NCBI GenBank assembly: GCA_965220935.1
Contig: OZ244857.1
Coordinates: 868,001 to 932,000, forward strand
Reading direction: 5' to 3'
From: Bin80 sp965220935
Lineage (GTDB): Bacteria > Bacteroidota > Rhodothermia > Rhodothermales > Bin80
DNA: 64,000 nt
A program made the position numbers and the translations under genes. Positions within the stretch are counted from its first letter, which is position 1; every line of letters starts with the position of its first letter. The notes beneath the pieces were generated by a model. It saw only the letters and a program-made list of their open reading frames with translations, was not told the DNA's origin and did not search any database. Shown here piece after piece: positions 45,801-54,662 of this stretch.

Positions 45801-47772
45801 CAAATAAATTATCTGGAGTTGGTGCGCCGTCTTCGTTAAGTCGGTCAAGTCCGAGGACTTGAATGAGGGTATTTTGACCCGTGACACCTTCTATTGTTTG
45901 GGTTGATGCGCGACCTGGAGGTTCAAAGCTAATATCTAGAATGAAATCAGTCGGAAGAAGTCCGCGGTTGAGTTCGTAGATATTTCGCATTTCTAAATAC
46001 CATGCCGCAGGGTTGAGTTGATTGGACTGCCCAAGGTTGGCGGGTTGTTGAAGGTTTACAGGTTTGAGAAGCTTTAAAGCGAGGCGATCACCGGTTTGAC
46101 TGTTATCGCCTCCACCGGTTTGACTGGAAAAATCTCCAACCTGTATTTCATCTCCTCCAGCAAGATAACGATAGGAAACTGCTAATGCTTCACTTTCCTG
46201 AACGGTTTGACGAAGCGTGATATATCCTAAGATCTCATCCAGTTCATAATCTCGTCCAAGCACAAGTTTTTTAAATTGTCCAACCTGATAATCAACAGTT
46301 GTGAGGGGTTGCTCCATAGATGCGCTTTCAAGATAATTTTGGGGAACGGCGGCACCCGCTCGTAATTCATCTTGGAGTTCAGCAGGCTGGTACTGATCAG
46401 AATTTTCATTTGGAAGGCGTTGCTGAGTGTAACGATTAGCCTGAGTAATTATTTGTCTTGACTCTCCCAGATCCACCATTGCGACGACTTGCCGTACGTT
46501 TTGTTCTTCGGGGGCAACGGGGGTCAATTTCCAGACTTCTATGTCTGTAATATGTGAAAATACACCATCAAGGATGATGTTTGGGGGACTACTTAAAGCA
46601 GCGTTCCACCGATTGCGGAAGTAATAGCTGAGAAAATAGTATTTCCTCTGGCTATAATCGGTGGGGCGGCGGCTGAAGGTTGAGGTTTCTGCTCCCCCAT
46701 CAAGGGAAAGGTTATTTGATTGTCCTTCTTGCTGACTCACGACGGTGGAGAGTCTCAGTGTGCCCAGCTGAAATTCGGATTTGATTCCGAAGAGGCTTTG
46801 TCCACCGCGGATGAGCGTAGACGGAGTTTTTAAGAAGACGTTACCTGCCTCAATGTTCTGGATGATTTCGTCTTCATAGCCAGTATACACCAGTTCAAGT
46901 TGATTTTGAAAGTCAAAATCTCGATTCGTATCCCAGTCAACATTGATCTTCATCTTATCTCCAATGGTCCCTGTGACACCAAGCCTCAGATCCATTCGAA
47001 ACTCGGGTGTAATCTGAGCGCCGCGTTGCAGAAGTTCTTGTTGCGCCGTTTTTTCATAGATGAATGCGGGGCGTATATCAGCGCTTCCATTGACACGTAG
47101 GTCTACCTCATTTTTACCAAAAATGGTAGAAAATCCACTTTCACGGCCTCCAGGTACAGAAATCGCTAGCCCAAGTCCACGTCGCTGCCGATCTCTAAGA
47201 TTTCGCCGACGGGTAAGAATTTGTTGCCAGTTACGATTGAGGCTTTGGGAGAGTTTTTGATCCTGATACGCCGGTCGGCTTAGACGAAGGGAATATCTCA
47301 CATCTTGGTCGGCCACCTGTTCACGGATTCGATAAAACGAGCCAGTACTATCGAGTTCAACAGTATGCGTCCATCCATTAAACAATCTTGGACCTAGAGA
47401 TCGACGCTCAGTAGGGAAGATATTGGCGGATAATTGTGTGCGTATGAAGTTTGAAAAATATCGTTTGGCGCGTTCGTTCGTATCTGGGGGGGCAAGGGAA
47501 TCAATACGTGCCAATAATAGACTATCAAGTTGGAGATCTAAAACCATATTACGAACTGAATCTCGACCTAAACGCAACAAAAGTGCGCGGAGAGAATCCA
47601 CCTGATAGAGAGATACACTATCGGTATCCGATGGTGCAATAGGAGCAGACTCACTCCTTAAACCATCAACCTGAGCAGCCGCACGCGCCAAGAGAATACA
47701 AACCAGTAATGCTCCAATAGAGTATACCAGTAGTTGACGAAGTGCAAATACTCTGCTACTGCTTAGTTGCAT
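39841..47772 (-). CDS. sprA: Cell-surface/T9SS outer-membrane translocon protein SprA
   Basis: The 2643-residue protein starts with a signal segment (RQLLVYSIGALLVCILLARAAAQ). It shows the SprA/Gldl layout: FSTIFGKNEVDLRVNGSADIRP, MKINVDWDTNRDFDFQNQLELVYTGYEDEIIQNIEAGNV near 270-310, and PAWYLEMRNIYEL. Long beta-rich regions follow, and the C-terminal beta strands end in NLRVNFSH. SprA forms the very large outer-membrane channel of the type IX secretion system, used in gliding and protein export in Bacteroidota. An unusual arginine- and glutamine-rich segment (RQQRQEQRRTRRQQRREELQ) sits near residue 2110. It is probably followed in the same transcript by lipB. Confidence 0.95.
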   Translation of the reverse strand: MQLSSSRVFALRQLLVYSIGALLVCILLARAAAQVDGLRSESAPIAPSDTDSVSLYQVDSLRALLLRLGRDSVRNMVLDLQLDSLLLARIDSLAPPDTNERAKRYFSNFIRTQLSANIFPTERRSLGPRLFNGWTHTVELDSTGSFYRIREQVADQDVRYSLRLSRPAYQDQKLSQSLNRNWQQILTRRRNLRDRQRRGLGLAISVPGGRESGFSTIFGKNEVDLRVNGSADIRPAFIYEKTAQQELLQRGAQITPEFRMDLRLGVTGTIGDKMKINVDWDTNRDFDFQNQLELVYTGYEDEIIQNIEAGNVFLKTPSTLIRGGQSLFGIKSEFQLGTLRLSTVVSQQEGQSNNLSLDGGAETSTFSRRPTDYSQRKYYFLSYYFRNRWNAALSSPPNIILDGVFSHITDIEVWKLTPVAPEEQNVRQVVAMVDLGESRQIITQANRYTQQRLPNENSDQYQPAELQDELRAGAAVPQNYLESASMEQPLTTVDYQVGQFKKLVLGRDYELDEILGYITLRQTVQESEALAVSYRYLAGGDEIQVGDFSSQTGGGDNSQTGDRLALKLLKPVNLQQPANLGQSNQLNPAAWYLEMRNIYELNRGLLPTDFILDISFEPPGRASTQTIEGVTGQNTLIQVLGLDRLNEDGAPTPDNLFDFLPNYSIIPGDGLLIFPYLEPFGNRIEALIDASQLSDEAKVQAKDLYVFDDLYTQKQLNATRNTAKNVYLIEGSHKGGIPSFYDLKAYSGLVEGSVRVTSGGNTLVEGSDYIVDYLGGTVTIINDSYIIAGRSINIDWEENAFINLQQKTLLGARLEYLPREEFSAGGTIMRLSQKSLTDKFRVGDEPISNTIWGIDSQLELEPQWLTRAIDWLPLIQTKESSSIVVSGEFAQLRPSHVLTNAFKDQRRDLRKDGRDFYPDETQGISYVDDFEGFENLISLMRQGAWLLSSAPVIGVSSQLSESEKDLSNDTRGVLGWYSLNLSTLEQLPGDRSLAVEVVSPQQVFPNRETLQSERFLTTFDFYFTPHGRGPYNYNRDLGRFLDNPREAWGGMTQRLTEGNTDFTSKNIEFVEFVMRPFPESGDTDQDAKLIIDIGRISEDVIPDNKLNTEDGLSLSEVGSVGALARLSTGQQNQKINPIGDNERITEDLGLDGLPSFPNNLFEQQGGAGTEQFVFREFLASLDQTVSTRYPDILVRERAKALLDPSADDYYYFLNDSFFGNSQLFPGGASVQERFTRFFAGHELNTFDAHQKLGPPGDNTGNSRVPDSEDINLNSASDTDNSYFQYELPLNLSTLRELAKPQNTGDYIINEIESKSGGGTGWYLVRIPIRDFTRRVGGIQDFTLMESIRIWTTGHTSPITVRFATLELVGSQWRSSEIVNTTDADGLMVPPEDPITGARITIESVNNEENPNYEIPSGAIRNRVRAPQSGELRDAREQAMVLRAYQLRPNRHLAVYRTYTSPQNLLRYRNMRMFVHLNGLVNNQPLQQKDRGIAKLFVRIGANEDSDYYEYEQPLTPSPLNEIPGESSQRADYLWRTNQPSNPDPDRDAFIDLNSLNIELSSLNQMKFLRDTYEDDTGAPFDPSEIFWSDVHSNLQPTIDEFTPPGTRIGVRGSPSLNRVTTIVIGVRNASDEEVILDQVNLWVNELRMSGYDQEVGYAAFGTADVKLADLARLRMSMRTQSDGFGSLSSTLADRQQLNLLNWTVNSQLSVDKFIPERYGWTLPVSYETKENSSIPRFDPNRGDIRVVSLQNAIGADSLLTNEEISNLQQQIREEAQTHSSVSSYSARVGKNGSRSRLLRNTVDGLDLSYSFSDTEGRTPTQMFRNSWRWNSAIGYRLQIRTPRVLRLFSWLDGVPVLRLLSGIGLNYLPNSFDYNLSASRSFSSSRQRPDPVRTRDSNLPVDVQFPTRQQHQFSHTRRFALQYSPFSFLDLGIDSNSSQSLNASGVDTLFSVILKDEDGVETRMDNTSLASLIESGTIAQSDVGVSAFELTDLQHLKFGQVFRRALGRTTPQSIRIRPESYSSRFNVTFRPRLQNVSALSWVQMQDVGYSTNFSWSNGSVGNNTGAQTRLNATFRAGLGLRPQDLLRKIRFYERLEKAENTAQSEAQSRRQQRQEQRRTRRQQRREELQKRREERRRAGQAESTADTTATVEESVSDLTVDAQSALQDQMQAPDTTRGPRFRFPQALTPKSLLRRLILSVTSFQDISLSYNGTRESSANNVGIIDESGAVKVNYSLYDAIINRQGPSLRYRLGLDRTIAPDEGRIINDRFQVTDALSNSDRWSGRVSLNLTSQILVTLNLRQETVSTQNLTYRILDNGLPGADTTQTSDLSISAWSFGASYTDLFQSQLDLYRSDCADACTADGDVPDTLNSRVLTNREIYDSFQSSYLATRGADGALIPLPNWNVSYSGISNWPLISRLFQSATLRHAYSSTYTADFRSNLRGGQLDDFSLGAGPVIIFEIPDEEVNAVRINERFQPLVALDLTLQGNIQTSVAWNKTNSYSLSTTNNVVNENRSNEISLTASWSKSGLRLPFFRRTLNNRLSISMTFSRTSNDDRSFYIRRAMEVAAVDPEFDVSLALEEPYVDVLTSTARIQFQPKIAYQFSNVVSADLFLRYEDFIGDSRRLPYTNINGGFNLRVNFSH

Positions 47773-47916
47773 TTATACTTTTTGACGAGCCATACATGCT
47801 CTTTATTTGTGGCCTATAAGAGAACGCTCGTATTAATAAATGCAGATAAATGGGGGTTGTTTTCGTAGTTTAGCAGGACTTAACATTTAACTACATAGAA
47901 CGCGAACGAAAATACT

Positions 47917-48354
47917 ATGTTCAAATTCATCCTATCATATACTTTGGGGTTGAGTATACTCATTGGTTGCTCTTATGCTCAGGAAAATGAAATCTTGGAT
48001 CTTTTATTGCTACAACAGAATGCATGGAATGGTGGTGATATAGATTCGTTTATGGAGGGGTATCTCAATAGCGATAGTTTAAGGTTTATAGGATCTGGCG
48101 GAGAGGTACGAGGGTGGCATTCTACGCTGGAACGATACAAACAAAATTATCCTACTCGGGATGCGATGGGCACTTTAACGTTTGATCTTCATGAAATTCG
48201 GCTACTCGGGACAGATCATGCAATGATCTTTGGTGGCTATACATTACAACGACTTACTGAGCGTTCGACAGGGCTATTTACATTGATTGCCACAAATACA
48301 AGTAATGGTTGGCGAATTATTCACGATCATACATCTGCAGTTGAACTTCCTTAA
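47917..48354 (+). CDS. SnoaL/DUF4440-like protein, exported
   Basis: The 145-residue product has an N-terminal signal (FILSYTLGLSILIGCSYAQ; LIGC could be a lipobox). An NTF2-like fold follows: LLLQQNAWNGGDIDSFMEGYLNSDSLRFIGSGGEVRGW and ATNTSNGWRIIHDHTS, the usual DUF4440 pattern. No catalytic role can be named. It is transcribed away from sprA, with the SDR gene 14 bases behind it. Confidence 0.75.
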   Translation: MFKFILSYTLGLSILIGCSYAQENEILDLLLLQQNAWNGGDIDSFMEGYLNSDSLRFIGSGGEVRGWHSTLERYKQNYPTRDAMGTLTFDLHEIRLLGTDHAMIFGGYTLQRLTERSTGLFTLIATNTSNGWRIIHDHTSAVELP

Positions 48355-48368
48355 TCAAAAAAATCATC

Positions 48369-49010
48369 ATGTCTGAGTGCACTTATTTGCAGGATAAGGT
48401 TGTGGTTGTTACAGGTGGGGGTGGTCGCTTGGGGCAGCGACTCGTCACGCGCTTCACCGAAGCTAAGGCTAGGGTCATCTCTCTTGGAAACGAAGGCACC
48501 GAAGATTTGGTGCTGGATCTATCTGATGAGATCGCAGTGATCAAATCATTTGAGCGGATCCACCATGAGAATCAAGGGTTAGATATTTTGATTCATGCCG
48601 TTGGTACATGGCATGAATGGCCTTTGTTGGAGACGAAGCTAAATGACTGGGATCACATGATGCGCATTAATCTCACAACGGCTTTTTTATGTTTTCGTGA
48701 GGCCGTTCGACACATGACAGATTCTGGGGGGAAGATTATCGGGATTGGTGCACGATCTGGACTTGAAGCGGCCGTCGCTCTCGGAGGTGCATATGCTGCA
48801 AGCAAGGCAGGACTGGTTCGTTTGGTTGAGGCTGTGGCTGCCGAGCATCCAAAGGTAATGAGTTATGCATTAGCACCATCCGTCATTCGATATCAAAGGA
48901 AAAGTGGACCTGGTGTTCATGCCGATGACTTGGTTCATATGGCACTTCAACTATGCTCAGATCCATCTATAACCCCGAGTGGAACCGTGGTGCAAGCTTA
49001 TGGAGACTGA
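48369..49010 (+). CDS. Short-chain dehydrogenase/reductase (SDR)
   Basis: The 213-residue protein has the SDR fold with the glycine-rich cofactor motif VVVTGGGGRLGQRL (slightly divergent from TGxxxGxG), the catalytic tyrosine/lysine pair in YAASKAGL near residue 147, and SGGKIIGIGARSGL before it, holding the serine. The short C-terminus (VQAYGD) lacks the usual substrate lid. The substrate is unknown. Confidence 0.82.
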   Translation: MSECTYLQDKVVVVTGGGGRLGQRLVTRFTEAKARVISLGNEGTEDLVLDLSDEIAVIKSFERIHHENQGLDILIHAVGTWHEWPLLETKLNDWDHMMRINLTTAFLCFREAVRHMTDSGGKIIGIGARSGLEAAVALGGAYAASKAGLVRLVEAVAAEHPKVMSYALAPSVIRYQRKSGPGVHADDLVHMALQLCSDPSITPSGTVVQAYGD

Positions 49011-49366
49011 CACTGATAGCGACCCCGCACTGAAGTGCGAGGGTTAAAAAAGTGCCTCCTGCTCACCTGCCCGAGTCGAAACCTATGTTCATCCAGGTTG
49101 CATGACAAGTTTAAGCCCCATCCTGAGATGCTTGGCTCAGGCTTTGGAAAATCCGTTTGCAGACACGCCTGAGTGATACAAAAAGGGCGAATCCAAAGCT
49201 GTTATGCAAATGACGAGGGTAGACTCCCCAGATGGAGCGTAACCAGAGACCTGAGTGCGGTAGGACCTGCGTCTTCGTTCTAGACCAAAGGCTCACCCCT
49301 TTGAATTCATGCCCCCTGCGAGGGCAAGGGTTCATTAGACAAAGGTCAGTCGGGGTTGTCCGAAAA
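49011..49366. other. Non-coding stretch, possible structured RNA remnant
   Basis: No supported gene lies here. The 5' part has a hairpin (CGCACT-GA-AGTGCG at 49026-49039). The rest contains phrases common in bacterial group II introns (CCAAAGCTGTTATGCAAATGACG near 49194-49216; GATGGAGCGTAACCAGAGAC near 49230-49249; GAGTGCGGTAGGACC near 49254), but no reverse-transcriptase gene follows. The right end may hold an IS256 terminal repeat. This resemblance is from memory only. Confidence 0.25.
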
Positions 49367-49957
49367 TTAGTTGACGTTCGGAATTCTTATCCGATTAGAG
49401 ATAGACTTCATTTCCTCTTTATGTACAGATTCTGTTGAATCCATAGGGGGTATCTTGTGTTCATTTTGCCTCGGGTTGGGTGCTTTCTCCATGGATGGCA
49501 CCCGCTCCAGAAGTGCTTTCTGCAGCGTTGGCAGATGACTGGATCCAGCAATGGGGTTGAAGTTCTGCTCGCTCTTGATGATGGACATGGCAATCCATCG
49601 GTGATACTGACTTGAGTTCACCCAGCGTTTGATCCGCTTGAGGTTCGCTTCAAGCTCGCTATTGATGCTCTCAATGATATTGGTCGTCTGGAAACTCCTT
49701 CCCAATTCGTCCACCACTCCGAGTTTTTGGAGTGTCAGGGTTTCTTCTAAGCCTTCCCGCAAGCTCTTGGCGGCCATGCCTTCTCCTTCTTTGTCCAGCG
49801 TATCACAGAGGGTGTCCAACTTCTGCTTGGCTTCGTCATACTCTGTGGTCTTATACGCATCATTGAGTTTCGATTTGATACGTTGTTTTGACGCTTGCCT
49901 CACTTTCCCGAGCACATTCTCCCGTTTGTGCCAGGTGCAACGTTGCACCTGAGGTAT
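49367..49957 (-). pseudogene. IS256-family transposase, C-terminal fragment
   Basis: The 193-residue frame matches the C-terminal half of mutator-type (IS256) transposases. IPQVQRCTWHKRENV is followed by SLREGLEETLTLQKLGVVDELGRSFQTTNIIESINSELE and RWVNSSQYHRWIAMS; the E in TTNIIESIN is the third catalytic acid. The N-terminal half, with the first two aspartates, is cut off at 49955-49957. That is exactly where the left inverted repeat of the IS66-like element begins, so that element truncated it. Confidence 0.85.
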
Positions 49958-51885
49958 CTATACGAAAATCCCATATGACATGATCCATTGGATTGGATAA
50001 TTTGAGGCAGGTTCCTTGCAGTGTGAGCGCGGAGATAAATGAAGGGGTATGCATCAAATCTGGATAATTTTTTGGCCTGTATTTTGATGTAGTCATGGTT
50101 ATCGTCAGGTCCATAAATATTTTTGCTAAAAAAGGCATAAGGATTTGTTTAATTCTAAGATAATCACTAAATTTGTAGTATCATGATCAACGCAGATAGC
50201 ACGCCTGTTTTTGACGAGTCATTGCGGCTCATTTTGGTCGCTGTTCTAGGGGAGGAGAATGCTCGGCGCGTGCTGGAACTAGTGTATGAATTAGGGGAAG
50301 GGGGTAAGGAGTTGGTGATGCTAGTGATAGAGGAGCTGGTTAACGCAAAGGAAGAGATCATGGATGCCCAAGAGAAGATTGACTATCTTCTACGCAGATT
50401 GTATGGGCAGAATCGGGAGCGGTTTACAGATCCAGATCAAATGGAGCTCTTTGGCGATCAGCCTCCAGTGGTAGAAGAGTTTCAGGAAGACGAGGAGGAA
50501 GAGGAAACGAAGTCACGAAAGAAGCCAAGAAGTCTTCGTTCAGGTCGTAACAGAGGTCTACCGACAGTGGTCATTGAGATCAATCCTGAGGGTGATTTAT
50601 CTGATCTCCAGAAGATTGGATTTGAAGTTCATCGGGTGTTCCATTACCAACCTGCGCGTATTGTAGTCTACGAATTTGTGCGTAATAAGTATGTAGATCC
50701 AACCAATAAAGAGGCAGGGGTATTGATGGGTGAGTTACCCGATAATGTGAAAGGCAAGCGCACCGCCACGGTGGAGACCTTATCGCAAGTAGTGATCAAT
50801 AAATATGTGGATCATCTTCCAGTGGATCGGACGCGGAAGCAGTTTTCAAGATTAGGGGCGGATATAGCCACCTCCACACTCAACGATTTTTGTGCACATG
50901 TGGCCAACGATCTGAAGCCGCTGTACGATCTTCATCTGCAAGAAGTCCTGGATACATTCAGGCGGATGAGACGCGAATTCCAGTGCGGGATTCGGTCAAA
51001 AGTAAAGCATCGGGCAAGAATCATCTTGGCTATTTCTGGCTGTACTCTGCGCCAACGCCCAAGTTGGTGTTTGTGGATTATCAGCCGGGGCGATCCAGAG
51101 ACGGTCCGCTCAAGATTTTGGATGGATTTCAGGGGAATTTGCAGACGGATGCTTATAGTGTGTATGACGTATTTGACACCTTGGATGGAATTGAGCACTT
51201 CAATTGTGTGACCCATTGTCGGCGCAAGTTTGAGAATGTAAAGGCCTCGCAGTACGAGTTTGTTCAAACGAACGTCAAGCGTGTTCTCACGCTGTTCAGG
51301 AAGATCTATGCGATTGAGCAAAAGTTACGCGAGCGTGGGGCTTCGTTTGAGGAGCGTCGGATTGAGCGTCAGAGTCAATCTGCCCCCCTGTTTGATAAGC
51401 TCAAGGAGATTCTGGAGTCAACGGCAACGATCGGCCCTGAGTCATGGAAGAAGGCCGTGTACTATGCACTGGTTCGTTGGGAGAAGCTCACGCGCTTTTT
51501 GGATCACGGAGAGGTGGAGATTGATACCAATCTTGTAGAAAACCGCGTGCGACCCATTGCCATAGGACGCAAAAACTACTTGTTTGCTGGCTCCCATGAG
51601 GCAGCGCAGCGGGCTGCGATTCTCTATTCACTGCTCAATACCTGCACCTTGCATGGGGTGAATCCACAGGAGTGGTTAGTGGATGTACTAAAGCGCATTG
51701 ACACGATGGCCGAAGAAGAGATGTACACACTACTACCTCAACACTGGAAAGCAGCACAGGATGCAGCGCTTCCCCAAGCTGCATAGATCTCACGGCAGAG
51801 ATACATTCACCGTCCATCCTACTGCACCAGACAATGAGCTGGGCTATGGTTTAGGCGCTGAGGATATGGGATTTTCGTATGGATA
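49955..51885 (+). mobile_element. IS66-like element bounded by 22-bp imperfect inverted repeats
   Basis: TATCTATACGAAAATCCC... at 49955-49976 is repeated inversely at 51864-51885 with 21 of 22 matches. The left repeat sits at the cut end of the IS256 transposase and the right repeat at the point where the DUF4338 protein stops resembling its family. Between them is an IS66-type transposase gene. The flanks share no target duplication. This suggests either recombination between two copies of the element or a later deletion on one side. IS66 elements normally carry tnpA and tnpB helper genes as well, which are absent here. Confidence 0.55.
50183..51786 (+). pseudogene. IS66-family transposase (TnpC type), frameshifted
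   Basis: The first frame (50183 to about 50948) has a coiled-coil/leucine-zipper N-terminus with LLRRLYGQNRERF, a zinc-binding-like middle and the helix-turn-helix part (ATVETLSQVVINKYVDHLPVDR). The DDE domain continues one frame over: YIQADETRIPV, GYFWLYSAPTPKLVFVDYQPGRS, FQGNLQTDAYSVYD, CVTHCRRKF and VENRVRPIAIGRKNYLFAGSHEAAQRAAILYSLLNT. The catalytic D, D and E appear in the expected blocks. A one-base frameshift at about 50948 separates the two halves, so it is probably inactive. No slippery heptamer was seen there. Confidence 0.85.
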
Positions 51886-52304
51886 CGATATTTCTTCTGG
51901 TGACCAGCAAACTTGGTCACGCCAATAGGATGCTCATAATGAATCAGCGTATTCCATAGAACCAAATCATCCGGTGTGATCACGCGATCAAGCCGAAGCC
52001 CTTTCATCGCGCCAAGATGATCGGGGACCTCAGTTGGATGGGGAACCGGTTCAGAGAGAATGCGTGCATTGGAATGGTTCGGGCGAGGTTGGGCTGCGGG
52101 TAGTTGGATATGTTGTGCCTTGTCCAGTGTTCTCAATGCACTGAGACAACTACCCGCCTGCAGTTGCTTGTTCGCATTACGGAAATCAAACGCCTCGCAT
52201 ACACGTCGAGCATGATCGGTCCGACCAGCCGACGGATGACCATCTAAGATCGCCTTCAGACGAGGTAAATCAGAGCGTAATTGGGATAGTATAGAAGTCT
52301 TCAT
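51819..52304 (-). pseudogene. DUF4338 (DruA-like) protein, N-terminal fragment
   Basis: The 161-residue frame starts with LRSDLPRLKAILDGHPSAGRTDHARRVCEAFDFRNANKQLQAGSCLSALRTLD, then QLPAAQPRPN and LVLWNTLIHYEHPIGVTKFAGHQKKYR. These fit the N-terminal part of DUF4338, the family of DruA from Druantia defence systems and of accessory proteins of mobile elements. After KKYR the sequence is IS66-element inverted repeat (RIHTKIPY), so the C-terminal half is missing. It was truncated by that element. Confidence 0.65.
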
Positions 52305-52384
52305 AAGATCATTCGTGATAAGTGAAAAATCCTATGATACAAAAAAATTAGCCAATGTTAAGTCTGATATCCGTCACAAGGTAG

Positions 52385-53333
52385 GGCTAAGACGATCACC
52401 ATTCCTTGGGCGGCTCCATCCAGTAGAGTCACCTATGCTTTTGAACGTTTTGCCATTCGCCTCCTGAAAGCAACAAAGACCAAAACAGCAGATCTTCTTC
52501 GGTGCGGATTTAACCAGCTCAATCGAGGGATACACCGTGCTGTTGAGCGCGGAGAGTCACGAAGATCCTAGGCTGGAATTCGCCCTATCAGTCTTGATGA
52601 AAAGGCCCTCAAGCGAGGACATACCTACGCAACGATTGTAGTGATTCGGATCGTGGGGTGGTGTGATTGATGTTGGGTTAGGACGGAGGAAAAAAAGGTA
52701 CGATAGAACGATTAGAGTCCATTTTAGAGCACATGAAGGATCAGATAGAGACGGTATCTACGGATATGTGGAAGGCCTTCATTGGAGCGGTTGCAAAGGT
52801 GTTCCCCCATGCCCTCATGATTCACGATCGGTTTCATTGTATCCAGTATCTCAATAAAGCCATCAATCAAGTACGAAGGCGGGAGGTCAAACAGCATCCA
52901 GAACTCAAAGGGAGCCGATATGTACTGTTGAAGAACGAAAAGAATCGTACAAAAAAAACAGGAAGACACCGTCCAAGTGGTGAAGGAATCCAACCTCAAT
53001 GTGAGTGTCGCTTGGCGGTTACAGGAAGATTTCAAAGCCATTTTTGAATGGGCATCGTTCAAGGAAGCGAAAGCGTATTTCAACTTATGACTTGACGAGG
53101 TGAACGAGGGTGGTGTCAAGGAAGTCATGAAACTTGCAGACATGTTTAAGAACCACTTTGATGGCGTCTGCGACGCATTATGGAACCGACAGTCCAATGC
53201 AAAAGCAGAGAGGATTAACGGGAAAATTCAAGAGGTCAAAACCATGGGTAGAGGATACCGAACCTTTGAAAATTTCAGAGTTGCTATTCTCTTCTTTTGT
53301 GGCGGTCTGGATCTCTATCCACACGATTCGTGA
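52385..53333 (+). pseudogene. ISL3-family transposase remnant 1
   Basis: Pieces in three frames follow the ISL3 order. AKTITIPWAAPSSRVTYAFERFAIRLL comes first, then RPISLDEKALKRGHTYATIVV, TVSTDMWKAFIGAVAKVFPHALMIHDRFHCIQYLNKAI with the second catalytic D, LKGSRYVLLKN, and finally NAKAERINGKIQEVKTMGRGYRTFENFRVAILFFCGGLDLYPHDS. The N-terminal zinc-finger part is missing. Several indels make it inactive. Confidence 0.8.
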
Positions 53334-53393
53334 TAGAACCTTCGGATTTATTCATCATAGTTGTACAATAATCTCAACATTGTGTTTTCCGAA

Positions 53394-54662
53394 TTAGTAA
53401 TTCAATGGTTTTGGGTTACTTTCCCATAACATTCGAATCGGGACCATGAACATATTATTTCCATAGGTGGCACAGGTTTCCCCGTCATAAAGCACAGCAC
53501 CGTATGTGAATTGATCAGGGCATGTAGCCTTGAGTTTACGTAAACCCTTGAAGTCAGAATTCTCGATAGTGGCTCCCGCTTTTACTTCAATTCCTGCAAT
53601 TTGAAAAGCGCCTTGTTCAATGACTAAATCTACTTCAACTTTATCCTTATCACGGAAATGATAAAATGAATACAGTTGATCGGATGAACTGGACTGTCTT
53701 TTCAGTTCCTGAAAGACAAAGGTTTCGAGGAGATGTCCCAGAAGAGTACGCTGTTTTACTAAATCATTTGTATTCAGCCCGACTAGTGCACAAGCAATCC
53801 CGGTATCTCCAAAATGAATCTTTGGTGATTTGATCAATCTTTTGAGACGATTTGTATACCAAGCAGGTAAGCGTTCAATTAGAAATTGGTACTCCAATAA
53901 TGTTAGATAATCTCGAGTTGTATTCCGATTCATTTGTAAACTGGATCCGATATCAGAGATGTTTAAGAGCTGTCCAGTTAGATTGACAGCTGATTGAAGC
54001 AATTTGGGTAATACCTCAATCGATCGAATTTTAGATAGATCCAAAATATCCTTCGAAATAATCTTTTCGACATAATTTTTAAGCCAGTTGGCACGTTTGC
54101 GGCCGGATGATAGGTTAAGTACTTGAGGATAACCGCCCAAGACGATGCGTTGAGCAAGGTTTGTAGAGAGTGTTTCGGTTGAACATGTTGGAAAATCCCC
54201 CGAAAATAACCGCTCCAGAAATGGCTTTGATTGATTCTGTTCAATTTCCTGTTGAGAAAATGGATGCAAGCGAAGTGTTTCCATGCGACCAACCAGTGCG
54301 TCAGTCAAATCTGGCATCATCAAAACATTTGAAGAACCAGTAAGCAAGAACATTCCTGCTTTACGATTGCGGTCTACTGCTATTTTAAGTTTTCTGCTCA
54401 ATTGCGGGACTCTTTGAATTTCATCAAGTATTGTACGATCGGGGCAGTTTTGGATAAACAGGTTGGGATCATTTTGTGCAGCTATACGTACTTCATCATT
54501 GTCAAAAGTGAAATAGGTATATCCAAGAGCTTCGCCTACCTCTTGGCATAATGTTGTTTTTCCGCATTGTCTTGGTCCGTGAATGAGAGTAACTGGTGAG
54601 GAATCTAGTGTGTCCATAAGTAATGACCTTAAATGTCGGGGGACAAATTTTTCAGAGTTCAT
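53394..54662 (-). CDS. AAA ATPase with DUF4143 domain
   Basis: The intact 422-residue protein has an AAA_14 P-loop domain: IHGPRQCGKTTL (Walker A), RTILDEIQRVPQLSRKLK (Walker B) and FLLTGSSNVLMM (sensor). A C-terminal DUF4143 domain follows (IHFGDTGIACALVGLN, LLGHLLETFVFQELKRQ, FYHFRDKDKVEVDLVIEQG), with a PD-(D/E)xK-like core in EVDLVIEQGAFQIAGIEVK. Members are common in genomic islands and may act as nucleases or regulators; the function is unproven. It is the only complete gene in its neighbourhood, among transposase remnants. Confidence 0.85.
   Translation of the reverse strand: MNSEKFVPRHLRSLLMDTLDSSPVTLIHGPRQCGKTTLCQEVGEALGYTYFTFDNDEVRIAAQNDPNLFIQNCPDRTILDEIQRVPQLSRKLKIAVDRNRKAGMFLLTGSSNVLMMPDLTDALVGRMETLRLHPFSQQEIEQNQSKPFLERLFSGDFPTCSTETLSTNLAQRIVLGGYPQVLNLSSGRKRANWLKNYVEKIISKDILDLSKIRSIEVLPKLLQSAVNLTGQLLNISDIGSSLQMNRNTTRDYLTLLEYQFLIERLPAWYTNRLKRLIKSPKIHFGDTGIACALVGLNTNDLVKQRTLLGHLLETFVFQELKRQSSSSDQLYSFYHFRDKDKVEVDLVIEQGAFQIAGIEVKAGATIENSDFKGLRKLKATCPDQFTYGAVLYDGETCATYGNNMFMVPIRMLWESNPKPLNY

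Noticed and set aside
49860..50138. Minus-strand ORF of 92 codons at the left end of the IS66-like element
   Set aside because: It spans the element border (the IS256 remnant in another frame) and has no recognisable domain; probably fortuitous.
50935..50960. Programmed frameshift in the IS66 transposase
   Set aside because: No slippery heptamer or downstream pseudoknot is evident, and IS66 TnpC is normally read in one frame.
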